Source: an uncultured SAR86 cluster bacterium
GTDB lineage: Bacteria > Pseudomonadota > Gammaproteobacteria > Magnimaribacterales > D2472
Length of the DNA stretch: 64,000 bases
Direction of reading: 5' to 3'
Assembly: GCA_905181595.1 (NCBI GenBank)
Contig: CAJIYI010000002.1
Span: forward strand, 1 to 64,000
Shown: positions 37,700 to 47,340 of the stretch, piece by piece
Numbering within the stretch: position 1 is the first letter of the stretch
How the letters are laid out: each line of letters opens with the position of its first letter
Made by a program: the position numbers and the translations under genes
Notes under the pieces: generated by a model
What the model was told of the DNA's origin: nothing
Seen by the model: the letters and a program-made list of their open reading frames with translations, nothing else
Database searches by the model: none

Positions 37700-39568
37700 A
37701 TGAAGATATTTTCAGAAATCCCCACAGAGATTCCAGTAACCACTATATTAAATAAGATACTTGTGCCTGCTGATATTAAGAATCTTTCATCTGTTGAGCT
37801 TAAAACTTTAGCAGATGATGTAAGAGCACATATGCTGTATTGCGTTGGTCAAAGTGGAGGTCATCTTGGTGGTGGCCTGGGCGTCGTAGAGCTAACAGTT
37901 GCATTACAGTATTTATACAATACCCCTGAAGATAAGATAATTTGGGATGTAGGTCACCAAGCTTATCCTCATAAAATTCTTACTGGCAGAAAAGATGAAT
38001 TAACAACTATTCGGCATAAAGATGGTTTGGCCCCTTTCCCCTCTAGGGCAGAAAGTCCTTATGATGCTTTTGGTGTAGGCCATTCAAGCACCTCAATTAG
38101 TGCAGCGTTAGGAATGGCAATTGCAAATGCAGAGAATGATAAAAAAGTTGTTGCTGTTATTGGAGATGGAGCTATGACTGCAGGAATGGCATTTGAAGGA
38201 TTGGCCCATGCTGGTCATATTAAGTCTGATATGTTGATTATTCTTAATGATAATGACATGTCGATATCTGAAAATGTTGGAGGTCTAAATAATTACTTTT
38301 CAAGAATTTGGGCATCAAAGCTTTACAAAGGAATTAGAAAAAGCGGAAAAGGTTTTTTAGAAAATCTTCCCCAAGCTCATCACATTGCTAGAAAGGTCGA
38401 AACTCAAATGAAAGCGATGGTCGCGCCTGGGAGTATTTTTGAAGAATTAGGTTTAAATTATATTGGTCCAATAGACGGTCATAACATCAATGAATTAATT
38501 TCTGTGATTGGTAACCTCAAGGACTTTGATGGTCCGCAGTTTTTACATGTCATAACAAAAAAAGGTGCTGGTTTAGATCCTGCAGAAGCAGACAGGATAG
38601 GTTTCCATGCTATTGGGAAAATCAAACCATTGGATGCAACCAAGAAAAAGAATGGCCCGAAATATCAAGATGTTTTTGGTCAATGGATTGTTGACATGGC
38701 TAAGCAAGATGAAGATCTAATAGCAATTACACCAGCCATGAGAGAGGGATCAGGCCTTGTAAACTTTAGCAGAGAATTTCCTGAAAGATTTTTTGATGTT
38801 GCTATTGCCGAGCAACATGCAGTAACCCTTGCGGCAGGAATGGCTTGTGAAGACAAAAAACCGGTGGTTGCAATCTATTCAACCTTTCTGCAGCGTGCTT
38901 ATGATCAATTAATACATGATGTAGCATTACAAAATCTAAACGTATTGTTTGCAATTGATCGAGCTGGGTTAGTTGGCGAAGATGGTCCCACTCACTCTGG
39001 GAATTATGACCTTACATATCTTCGATGTATCCCAAATATGATAATTGCCGTTCCAGCAGATGAAAATGAGACCAGGAAATTACTAACCACTGCTTTTATG
39101 CATCAAGGGCCAGCTGCCGTAAGATATCCAAGAGGAGGGGGAATTAACTCTGCCATAGATCTTGAGCTAAACCCTCTTGAGGTAGGTAAAGGCAGGGTAA
39201 TAAGCAAGAAGCAATCAGAAATACTTGTGCTTAATTTTGGAGCACTTATTGCAACCTCCCAAGAAGTGGCAGAAGAACTAGATGCTACCTTATTAGATAT
39301 GAGGTTTGTTAAACCATTAGATGAAGATTTAATAACAGAACATTCAAAGGATAAAAAAATTATTATCACTATTGAAGATGGAGCTATATCAGGTGGAGCA
39401 GGATCAGCGGTAAATGAATGGGCTCAAGAACATAAGATTAAATCTCAAATTGTTATATGCGGCATTCCAGATAAATTTATTGAGCATGCAAGTCGAGAAG
39501 AGATGATTGAAATGACTGGCCTTGATACAAAAGGAATTCTTGCCAAGGTAAAAGACTACTTACCTTAA
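37700..39568 (+). CDS. dxs: 1-deoxy-D-xylulose-5-phosphate synthase
   Basis: Dxs makes DXP from pyruvate and glyceraldehyde 3-phosphate for isoprenoids, thiamine and pyridoxal. The intact 622-residue protein has HLGGGLGVVELTVAL, the thiamine diphosphate motif VVAVIGDGAMTAGMAFEGL through ILNDNDMSIS, and AEQHAVTLAAGMA and GPTHSGNYDLTYL in the second half. It follows ispA by one base, the standard xseB-ispA-dxs operon. The 3' end overlaps the convergent ribA by 9 bases. Confidence 0.97.
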   Translation: MKIFSEIPTEIPVTTILNKILVPADIKNLSSVELKTLADDVRAHMLYCVGQSGGHLGGGLGVVELTVALQYLYNTPEDKIIWDVGHQAYPHKILTGRKDELTTIRHKDGLAPFPSRAESPYDAFGVGHSSTSISAALGMAIANAENDKKVVAVIGDGAMTAGMAFEGLAHAGHIKSDMLIILNDNDMSISENVGGLNNYFSRIWASKLYKGIRKSGKGFLENLPQAHHIARKVETQMKAMVAPGSIFEELGLNYIGPIDGHNINELISVIGNLKDFDGPQFLHVITKKGAGLDPAEADRIGFHAIGKIKPLDATKKKNGPKYQDVFGQWIVDMAKQDEDLIAITPAMREGSGLVNFSREFPERFFDVAIAEQHAVTLAAGMACEDKKPVVAIYSTFLQRAYDQLIHDVALQNLNVLFAIDRAGLVGEDGPTHSGNYDLTYLRCIPNMIIAVPADENETRKLLTTAFMHQGPAAVRYPRGGGINSAIDLELNPLEVGKGRVISKKQSEILVLNFGALIATSQEVAEELDATLLDMRFVKPLDEDLITEHSKDKKIIITIEDGAISGGAGSAVNEWAQEHKIKSQIVICGIPDKFIEHASREEMIEMTGLDTKGILAKVKDYLP

Positions 39569-40144
39569 GTGGCCCATCTTATCTCTCTTGGTATCAAGAT
39601 AGTTTTTATTCTTTTCATTTTCACCTTCATGAAGAGAAGTTCTCTTGGTGACACTGATACCAACCTCCTCTAAAGCGCTAACTTTTTTTGGATTATTCGT
39701 TAGAAGGTTTACAGAAGAAATTTTAAAATGTTGCAGAATATCTAAACAGATATTGTATTCTCTTAAATCAGGAGCAAATCCCAACAATTCATTCGCTTCT
39801 ACTGTGTCATGACCTTGATCTTGAAGAGCATATGCCCTGATTTTATTCACCAACCCAATCCCTCTACCCTCTTGTCTTAAATAAAGAAGAATGCCTGATT
39901 TATTTTCCGCTAGCATTTGTAACGCTGCCTGTAATTGAGGGCCACAATCGCACCTCAAGCTATGCAGTGCGTCGCCAGTTAAACATTCAGAATGAACTCT
40001 GCACATTACCGCATCCTGCTGTTGAACATCGCCAATAGTTAAAGCGAGATGATCTTTGCCGTTAGGCTCTTCGAAAGCTGAAATAGTAAAATCACCAAAC
40101 TTAGTTGGTAATTCTGATTCAGATATAAACTTGCAGCTATTCAA
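39560..40144 (-). CDS. ribA: GTP cyclohydrolase II
   Basis: RibA opens GTP, the first step of riboflavin synthesis. The 194-residue protein has the zinc ligands in CLTGDALHSLRCDCGPQL and the catalytic LYLRQEGRGIGLVNKIRAYALQD, and the end binds substrate (TNNPKKVSALEEVGI). All key residues are present. It stands with pgpA and thiL, not with the other rib genes at 51015-53677, where the GCH II-like part of the RibB protein lacks these ligands. So this gene is probably the only working GTP cyclohydrolase II here. Confidence 0.95.
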   Translation of the reverse strand: MNSCKFISESELPTKFGDFTISAFEEPNGKDHLALTIGDVQQQDAVMCRVHSECLTGDALHSLRCDCGPQLQAALQMLAENKSGILLYLRQEGRGIGLVNKIRAYALQDQGHDTVEANELLGFAPDLREYNICLDILQHFKISSVNLLTNNPKKVSALEEVGISVTKRTSLHEGENEKNKNYLDTKRDKMGHLR

Positions 40145-40148
40145 TTGA

Positions 40149-40610
40149 TTAAATTAAGAAAAAAAGTGAAAAGAGTATAACACCTGCAAAGAGTCCAGCG
40201 AGCAAGTCATCGAATAGAATACCCCAACCTCCTTTTATATTTTTATCCACCCAAGAAATTGGCCAGGGTTTCCAGATATCAAATAATCTGAATAGTGCGA
40301 ATGCTCCAAAATAAGCAAGCGCTGTATGAGGAACAAATGCAAGAGCTACTAATATTCCAGCTACCTCATCAATAACAATAGACGAATGATCATCGGAATC
40401 ACTATCTTTGTTTACCTCTGCGCAAACATACCAAGATAAGAGGATAAATAATGGCAGTATTAACCATATCAATGTGTGTGCATTCGGGAGGAAAAACCAG
40501 AGCAGAACTCCCGCTAAACTTCCCCAAGTTCCAGGGGCAGGTCTAAGCAAACCTATACCAAACCAAGTAGCAAGAAGGTGAGTTGGTTTTCTAAGATTTG
40601 GAAAATGCAT
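40149..40610 (-). CDS. pgpA: Phosphatidylglycerophosphatase A
   Basis: PgpA makes phosphatidylglycerol in the inner membrane. The 153-residue protein has an N-terminal FGIGLLRPAPGTWGSLAGV (family motif), IVIDEVAGILVALAFVPH and RLFDIWKPWPISWVDKNIKG, plus three to four hydrophobic helices. It follows thiL (1-base gap), the thiL-pgpA pair conserved in gammaproteobacteria, and precedes ribA by 4 bases. Confidence 0.94.
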   Translation of the reverse strand: MHFPNLRKPTHLLATWFGIGLLRPAPGTWGSLAGVLLWFFLPNAHTLIWLILPLFILLSWYVCAEVNKDSDSDDHSSIVIDEVAGILVALAFVPHTALAYFGAFALFRLFDIWKPWPISWVDKNIKGGWGILFDDLLAGLFAGVILFSLFFLI

Positions 40611-40611
40611 G

Positions 40612-41544
40612 TTAGCTAAAATGATCCCAATTTTTAATTGATTTAAAAGGGTTATTTAGAACTCTTAGCTTTGTCCCTTTTATTATCCCAATAGTATGGC
40701 ATTTTTTTCCAATAGATTTAATGTCGCTTTGCAGTAAATGTATTTTTTGAGGAGGCACTGTAAATAACAACTGATAATCATCGCCAAATTCAAGACACTG
40801 CCTTTTAAGCTTGTTATCAGCGACAGGAACTTGAGCAATATCTATCTCACATCCAACTCCAGATCTAGCAATTAAATGAGAAAGATCTTGAATGATTCCA
40901 TCAGATACATCTATCGCTGCAGATGCATGTTTGGCTATTGTCTGCCCAAGAAGGATCTGTGCTTTTGGAAAAAGATAAGGCCTAGTTTTTGCATTCACCA
41001 AAGCTGAGGACCTAAATTCACGCAGTCCAAGATAGGCTTGACCTAATTTATCTGAGATACATAAAAGATCTCCTGGTTTAGCCCCTGACCTTAAGAGAAT
41101 ATTTTTAACTGGTTTTCCCAAAACAGTAACGCTAATCTGCAAGGGTCCTTTGGCTAAATCACCACCAATTAAAGGAAATTTGTGTTCAGTTGACACTTTT
41201 TGTAGTCCCTTTTTAAATTCCTTCATCCAGTCTGAGTCTATTTGAGGCATCACCAACGATAGATTGAATGCAACAGGAGTTCCGCCCATTGCCGCAATAT
41301 CACTAAGTGCTGTGCTCACAGCCCTGTATGCAATTGCTTTGGGGGGCATAGATTTTAAAAAATGAATCCCTTGAACAGAAGTATCTGTGCTGATTAAAAG
41401 CTTAGATTTTGATGCAAGAATTGCGCAGTCATCGCCTACTGCTAATTCAATGCCATTGGATTTTAAATAAGAAGTACCTATACCAGATAGGTACTTCTTA
41501 ATAATTGTGAATTCTGAATTTATCTTAACTTGGGTATCTTTCAA
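40612..41544 (-). CDS. thiL: Thiamine-monophosphate kinase
   Basis: ThiL makes thiamine diphosphate, the cofactor Dxs needs. The core has ELAVGDDCAILAS, LISTDTSVQGIHF, STALSDIAAMGGTPVAFNLSL, the GGDLAKG loop and AAIDVSDGIIQDLSHL. The first ATG of the frame (41628) would overlap the thiolase gene by 104 bases, so a start at TTG 41544 (KDTQVKINSEFTIIKKYL) gives 310 residues and better fits the family. The alternative is the longer frame or a missed indel. The order thiL-pgpA is conserved. Confidence 0.9.
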   Translation of the reverse strand: MKDTQVKINSEFTIIKKYLSGIGTSYLKSNGIELAVGDDCAILASKSKLLISTDTSVQGIHFLKSMPPKAIAYRAVSTALSDIAAMGGTPVAFNLSLVMPQIDSDWMKEFKKGLQKVSTEHKFPLIGGDLAKGPLQISVTVLGKPVKNILLRSGAKPGDLLCISDKLGQAYLGLREFRSSALVNAKTRPYLFPKAQILLGQTIAKHASAAIDVSDGIIQDLSHLIARSGVGCEIDIAQVPVADNKLKRQCLEFGDDYQLLFTVPPQKIHLLQSDIKSIGKKCHTIGIIKGTKLRVLNNPFKSIKNWDHFS

Positions 41545-42719
41545 ACAAGCCTGATGCACCCATTCCTCCACCAACACACATGGTGACCACACCAAATTGC
41601 TTGTCTTGATTTTGAAGTTCGCGAACAATATGACCCACTTGTCTAGATCCTGTCATGCCAAATGGATGGCCGATAGAAATAGAACCACCGTTTACATTAA
41701 GCTTATCCATTGATATTCCAAGCTGATCTCTGACAATAGGCAACCTGAACTGCAAAAGCTTCGTTCAGCTCCCAAAGGTCAATGTCATCAACGCTCATGT
41801 TATGAGAATTTAAAAGTTTTGGTACTGAGAACACTGGGCCTATACCCATTTCATCTGGCTCACATCCCATGGTAGTAAAACCTCTAAAATATGCCAAAGG
41901 CTTTAAACCTTGCTCAAGTGCTTTTTCTTCGCTCATGATCAATGTCACAGATGCTCCATCGGATAGCTGAGAAGAATTACCAGCAGTGACTGTTCCATTT
42001 TCTGGATCAAAGACTGGTTTTAAGCCAGACAATGCTTCCATGGTAGTTCCAGGTCTGTTGCACTCATCTTTATCAACTACATAATCAACTTCTTTTGAGT
42101 CACCTGTCTCTTTATTCATCAACATCATCTTTGTTGCCATGGGAATAATTTCATCACTAAATTTTCCAGCTTCTTGAGCTGCTGCAGTTCTTTTTTGACT
42201 CTCAAATGCTATTTCATCTTGAGCTTCTCTTGAAACGTTATAACGCTTAGCAACAGTTTCTGCAGTCATACCCATTGGGTAGTAGATTCCGGGATGCTCT
42301 TCAGCTAATTTAGGGTTAACAAACTCATGCATGTTGTTGTTGCCTGAAAGCATTGTGATTTGCTCTACACCGCCAGCAATTATAGTGTCGTAACAACCTG
42401 CCATGATCTGACTTGCTGCCATAGAAATAGTCTGAAGACCTGAAGAACAATATCTGTTAACAGTCGTGCCACCAGTTGTCATTGGGAGGTTAGATAGCAC
42501 AGCTGCATTTCTTCCAATGTTATGACCCATGGGTCCTTCTGGATTACCACAGCCCATAATAATATCTTCAACCATCGCTGGGTCTAGATTAGGGTTTCTA
42601 TCAAGCATCCCATTAATAATGTGAGCCAACATATCATCGGCACGAGTGATGTTAAATCCACCTCGATGCGATTTTGCTAAGCCTGTTCTAACACTGTCTA
42701 CGATTACTGCGGTTTTCAT
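41525..42719 (-). CDS. Acetyl-CoA C-acyltransferase (thiolase), frameshifted
   Basis: The first 338 codons carry the N-terminal VDSVRTGLAKSHRGGF, the nucleophile in NRYCSSGLQTISMAA, and WELNEAFAVQVAYC. The last piece (41525-41755) has the histidine motif NVNGGSISIGHPFGMTGSRQ and the second cysteine in TMCVGGGMGASGLFE. One indel near 41740 breaks it. Total about 398 codons, normal for FadA-like thiolases that end beta-oxidation by cleaving 3-ketoacyl-CoA. It lies near two acyl-CoA dehydrogenases on the same strand, which suggests a fatty acid breakdown role. The thiL frame overlaps its end. Confidence 0.92.
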
Positions 42720-42744
42720 TGTTTTACTCCAAAAATAGTAGTGT

Positions 42745-43062
42745 TTATTCTAAACGATCGTCTTCATTACTTAAAGACTTATACCAATTTGGAATCAGAT
42801 CAATATTGAGCTCTTTTGCTTTGGTAAAAATATACGGCAGCGTGATTGGGCTAAAAGGCAGGACGATTAAAATACCCAGGCCTAGATTTTTTAATATTTG
42901 TTGCAGTTGGGAGTTGGCAATTTCAAGCTCTTCCTCAGAAACAGAGCCTTCTGCAAATTTAATGTAGGTATCAAGCATTTTCTTGTTTTCTCTGTTCTCA
43001 GTCAGAAAACTCTCCTGTAGCTTGGATAAAGTCTTGTTAAATCTTTTGGTAAATATTTTCAT
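42745..43062 (-). CDS. Small membrane-associated protein, LETM1-like end
   Basis: I do not recognise this 105-residue protein with certainty. It has a basic amphipathic N terminus (KIFTKRFNKTLSKLQESF), a charged helix (GSVSEEELEIANSQLQQIL), a hydrophobic stretch LGLGILIVLPFSPITLPYIF and an end KAKELNIDLIPNWYKSL. The last two elements are reminiscent of LETM1-like domains. ATG at 43060-43062 lies directly behind the T-run of a strong terminator, so there is almost no leader and no visible ribosome-binding site. MLDTYIKF further in is an alternative start. Confidence 0.6.
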   Translation of the reverse strand: MKIFTKRFNKTLSKLQESFLTENRENKKMLDTYIKFAEGSVSEEELEIANSQLQQILKNLGLGILIVLPFSPITLPYIFTKAKELNIDLIPNWYKSLSNEDDRLE

Positions 43063-43064
43063 GT

Positions 43065-43094
43065 AAAAAAAAGCCCGGAATAAATCCGGGCTTT
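43065..43094 (-). terminator. Rho-independent terminator of the TonB receptor gene
   Basis: On the minus strand AAAGCCCGGA, a 5-base loop and TCCGGGCTTT form a perfect 10-base stem with a strongly paired CCCGG core, followed by a run of T. It starts 22 bases after the stop of the TonB receptor gene. The A-rich side on the other strand would make it work in both directions, but no plus-strand gene ends here. Confidence 0.93.
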
Positions 43095-43116
43095 AGTATA
43101 ACTATTTAGCTAAGAA

Positions 43117-45982
43117 TTAAAAATTCCTGCCAAAATTGATTCCCCAGATTTTAGGATCGATGGCTACTCCGTTTTGGAAGCCTCCAACCGTTACATCTGT
43201 TGAGTAGTATCCATAAACGTGATCTTTGTCACCTAAGTTTCTTACATAAGCTCCCACATACCACTCTTCGCTAGCTGGAGTGTATTTGATAGATAGATCT
43301 GTAAGACTTACTGATTCAATGTGACCTCTATCACGATTATAAACAGTACTGTAATAGTCATCTCGATATGAATGATCTGCTCTCAATGTCCATGTACCTT
43401 TTGTAGTATCAATGAACTTAGTGATTCCAAGACGCTAGTTAAGTTCAGCTGAAAAGGCAATGAGTTTCCACTTAGATCTTGCGCTACACCATCGCTTGTT
43501 GGGCAAGGCAATGTAGTTGAATCCAAACCAAAGAATGGTTGAGTACATAGCGGTCCAAATGATTTATAGACATAAGCCGGCATCTGTTGGTTGATAAAGA
43601 ACCAATGCGCCTAATAGATGCGTTTGATGCAGCCAATCCAAGTGAGCAGCTAGCTGAAGGAGCTGCTTGACCAAGGAAAACCAGCGGATTACATGTTGCA
43701 GCCAAAGGTTTAAAGTCAGATAAAAATCCAGTTGCGCCAGCAGGAAGAGGCAATGTCTTCGTTGCAGCATTTGGGTTTAAAGGATCTATAGCTTGAAAAT
43801 CATCAACTGTTGCAGTTGTTTTTGAAACAAATCCATCAATCATGATTGTTGAACTTAAGAAGAATGTAAATTCAGCCTCAATACCTTCAATCGTTGCATC
43901 GGCATTAGAGTTTAGTGATGCTCTTTCACAATTTTAGAAAGCTGAAGGCCTTCATAGTCATTGGCTGTAAGCTGAAACATTCAAGAGCAAAGCTCCATCC
44001 ATTAGAGTATTTTTCATACCAATCTCTAATGTATTTGCTATTTCAGGATCAAACGTTGTTAAGCCAACAATATCAGTGGTGTTAAATCCACCAGGTTTGA
44101 AACCTGTTGAGTATGTTGCGTAAAGCAGTTGATTATCATTTAAAGCATGATCAATACCAAGCTTATAAGTAGACTCGTCTGAGTTATAAGATCTTGGGAC
44201 TGGAGATGGCTTCACTTGACCATAATAGCCTGCACCTAGATTTTGAAGATCAAGCAATGAATTAAATGCAAAGTCATTGATCTCAAATTCTGTGTATCTG
44301 CCACCAAGCGTGAAGTTTGTGACATCGCTTAAAGCAAAGTACATCTCACCATAGATAGCTTTAGAATTTCTATTCAAATTACTGTCTGCATGGAAGTACT
44401 TCTGCCAAGGTGGAAGAGTAACTTTAGCTGCTGCTGTAGCTGCAGCTGCATTTGCTGCGCCAGCTAAGACTGCGCCCTGTGCTGCTGCTGGAGGAATAAG
44501 TCCAGCCATTACACCTGCTGTAACTTGAGCGCTAACCACTGGCAATGCGCCAAAGTAATTAACCCAGTAAGGTGCTCCACCAAAGCCTGCACTTGCAGGA
44601 GAGAATATGGTATTTGGTCCAGATGATACGTTGCCCCAATACTCCATGTAAGGAGTGGCAATGCCGTAATTGGTTGCACTTTGAGTTTCATCCATGTAAG
44701 AAACCAAGAGTGAAATTAAAAGCTCCGTCGTAATCAGAAGTAAACCTTAGTTCTGTTTGACCCACTCAGAATCAGTTGTCGCTCTATCTACAGCTCTATC
44801 CGAGAAAAAGTTTTTTCACCTCTGCCCATGTTGCCTATTGATGGATCATAGAACATAGATTCGCTTTTACAGGTCCTAATTGAAAAGGAACCACGCTAAC
44901 TGCATGATCGTAATCTGCGTAATCTTCATACTGTCTTGTGTGGTATGAATAAGTAAAGACCATGTTCATGCTGTCAGAAAAGCACTATCAATTTCAAACA
45001 CAGTGTTTTGCAATACAGTTTCATGTGTTGGAGTTGAATCAAGATCAACTGAGCGAATATCTGTAGAAGGATTGTTTCTGTAAATTGTGTAATCTAAAGA
45101 AGCGTTTTGAAACTGAAGGTATGGCACCCAATGCCCGTAACTTCCAGGAGACCAAACAGCTTCCATGCCATTTTCAAATGGGCTACAACCATAGAATTTG
45201 TCTTGCTTACAATATTGTCTAGCAGCTCTAAGACGATTATCGTCTGCTTGAGTGTTTTCATAGATCAAGCTAATAGTTGTGTCATCAGAATAATCCCACT
45301 CAAAAGACATTCTTCCTGACAGTAGTATTTCTGTCATCTAATTTTTGATCGTTGTAGCTATTAGTTACAAAGCCGTCTCTTTTAAGAGATGCAAACGCAA
45401 ATCTTGTTCGCATTGTGTCAGACAAAGGAAGGTTGATTGCACCTGATATTCTTGATGAATTATAGTCAGCTAGGTCAACCTTAATGTTGCCTCCAACTTC
45501 ACCGTCAGGTCTTTTAGTAACCATTTGAATCACACCACCGGTTGTTCCCGCTCCGAACAATGAGCCCTGAGGTCCTCTAAGTACCTCAACACGCTCAACA
45601 TCAAAAAGCTCAGCTTCGTATAAACCTGAAGAGATGCAGACTGACCATTCCAGAAATAACCAATCGCTGCACTGGTTGAATTACCAACAGCAAAGTTACC
45701 GATACCTCTAAGCGTAATACCAGACCATGAATAAGCACCTTTAGCAAAGCCAAGTGTTGGCACTGCAAACTGAAGATCCTCAAAGTTTTCGATCTGCTTA
45801 ACTTCTAAATCAGAACCAGTGATGGCTGTGATAGTGATAGCAGTATCCTGCAAACTTGTCTCTTTTCTTAAAGCGGTAACAACCACTTCTTCGACTTCTC
45901 TGTCAACAGAGTTATCTTGAGCAAATGCTGGAATAGCACTAAATGAAAATAAAAATACAAAGGCACATAAAAACTTGTTCAT
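43117..45982 (-). CDS. TonB-dependent outer-membrane receptor, frameshifted
   Basis: The span gives about 955 codons. It starts with a signal peptide (MNKFLCAFVFLFSFSAIPAFA) and a TonB box (EEVVVTALRKETSLQDT), then the plug (AVPTLGFAKGAYSWSGITLRGIG and FGAGTTGGVIQMVTKRP). Barrel strands follow in at least six shifted frames to the terminal strand GVAIDPKIWGINFGRNF. The largest intact barrel piece (43958-44707) has LLYATYSTGFKPGGFNTT. A long alanine-rich loop (near 44400-44520) and a second Ala/Pro/Cys-rich loop (43560-43800) are unusual. Substrate unknown; the plug and barrel type is shared with receptors for large hydrophobic or glycan ligands. Confidence 0.9.
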
Positions 45983-46023
45983 AATCTTCCCCCTAAAGTT
46001 GATTAACTAGAACGTGTATTAAG

Positions 46024-46052
46024 ATAATATAGCTATGATTCAATGAATGCAA
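46024..46052 (-). promoter_or_regulatory. Sigma-70-type promoter of the TonB receptor gene
   Basis: On the minus strand TTGCAT (46052-46047) and TATTAT (46029-46024) are 17 bases apart. Transcription would start near 46017, about 35 bases before the ATG at 45982. A strong AGGGGG ribosome-binding site lies 7 bases upstream of that ATG. Confidence 0.65.
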
Positions 46053-46073
46053 TAATTTACAAGGGTCAAATAA

Positions 46074-46096
46074 GCTTATAAAGAATGCTTATAAAG
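46074..46096. repeat. Direct 10-base repeats upstream of the TonB receptor promoter
   Basis: GCTTATAAAG occurs twice, at 46074-46083 and 46087-46096, followed by the partial copies GCTATAAAA and GCTTATTTT up to about 46115. They lie 22 to 60 bases upstream of the -35 element on the minus strand. They may bind an activator; the last partial copy runs into the end of the acyl-CoA dehydrogenase gene. Confidence 0.45.
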
Positions 46097-46110
46097 GCTA
46101 TAAAATACGC

Positions 46111-47340
46111 TTATTTTAAATCTGCAGAGCTTTTATTAAGAACTTGCCTGGCAACGATCAATTGCTGAATCTGTTGAGTGCCTTCAAAAATATCTAAAAT
46201 CTTTGAATCTCGAGAGAATTTTTCTAGCAAGTGATCTTCTGAGAAGCCCTGCATCGAGCATATTTCAACACATTTTAACGATATCCTGTTACCAATCCTT
46301 CCCGCTTTCGCTTTGCCCATTGACGCTTCTTTGGAATTTGGCATTTTGTTGTCCATCATCCAAGCAGATTTATAGACCAATAGTCTTGCAGCCTCAAGCT
46401 CAGCCTCTAACATCTCTAATTCATACTGAATAGCTGTTTGCTGCCCCATAGAAGCACCAAAATTATCTTCGTAGCCCTCTTCAGCCAGCAAAGCTCTGGT
46501 CATATCTAGCGCTGCTTGACCTAGCCCAATGGCCATGCCTGCAACCATAGGTCTGGTGTTATCAAAAGTCTGCATTGCGCCGCCAAAAGATTTTTTTGCA
46601 GCATCAGCATCCATTTCTACTTCTTCTTTGCCGCCAAGCAAGTTCTCACGAGGAATTCTGCAATTATCAAAGATTAAGGTAGCGGTATCAGAAGCTCTAA
46701 TGCCTAATTTTTTCTCCAGCCTTGCAACAGAAAAACCTGGAGTGCCTTTTTCAACAATAAAAGATCGTATTGCAGTTTTTCCCATGGCCTTATTTAAAGT
46801 TGCCCAGACCACAACGCAATCGCAACGATCGCCGTCAGTCACATAAATTTTTTCACCGTTAATAACCCATTCATCGCCATCTAAGACTGCTGCGGTTGAT
46901 ATGTTTTTGGAATCTGATCCAGCTCCTGGTTCAGTGATAGCCATGGAGGCCCATCTCTTGCCCCATTTACTTTTTTGATCAGGATTGCCCACCGCACTTA
47001 TGGCCGCGTTGCCAAGACCTGTTCCTGGTCGAGCCAAGAATAATCCTACATCGCCCCAACACATTTGCTCTAATGAAATTACTGCCCAGAGATTTCTGCC
47101 CTTTAGATCCATGGATTTGACTGAGTCATCTCCCATGCCTGTTTCTTTTTGCGCTGCCGCTGCCTGATTTAACTGCTCCATTTCTACTGGAGGCTCATGC
47201 TCTGCTTTATCGTATTTTCTTGAAATAGGACGCAAGATAAACTCCGCTGCCATTCGCATGGTCTCTTGAGTTTTTTGTAACTGATTTGGTAATAATGGAT
47301 GTATCATTTTAAACTCCTGCTCCGGCTTCAAAAATGCCAA
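46111..47340 (-). CDS. Acyl-CoA dehydrogenase
   Basis: The 409-residue flavoenzyme has WASMAITEPGAGSDSKNIST (substrate and FAD site), EWVINGEKIYVTDGDRCDCVVVWA, FDNCRIPRENLLGG and the catalytic base region SKILDIFEGTQQIQQLIVARQVL. It makes the first double bond in fatty acyl-CoA breakdown. The start overlaps the end of the second dehydrogenase by about 32 bases, so both are coupled. Its chain length preference is unknown. The TonB receptor downstream has its own promoter. Confidence 0.93.
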   Translation of the reverse strand: MAFLKPEQEFKMIHPLLPNQLQKTQETMRMAAEFILRPISRKYDKAEHEPPVEMEQLNQAAAAQKETGMGDDSVKSMDLKGRNLWAVISLEQMCWGDVGLFLARPGTGLGNAAISAVGNPDQKSKWGKRWASMAITEPGAGSDSKNISTAAVLDGDEWVINGEKIYVTDGDRCDCVVVWATLNKAMGKTAIRSFIVEKGTPGFSVARLEKKLGIRASDTATLIFDNCRIPRENLLGGKEEVEMDADAAKKSFGGAMQTFDNTRPMVAGMAIGLGQAALDMTRALLAEEGYEDNFGASMGQQTAIQYELEMLEAELEAARLLVYKSAWMMDNKMPNSKEASMGKAKAGRIGNRISLKCVEICSMQGFSEDHLLEKFSRDSKILDIFEGTQQIQQLIVARQVLNKSSADLK

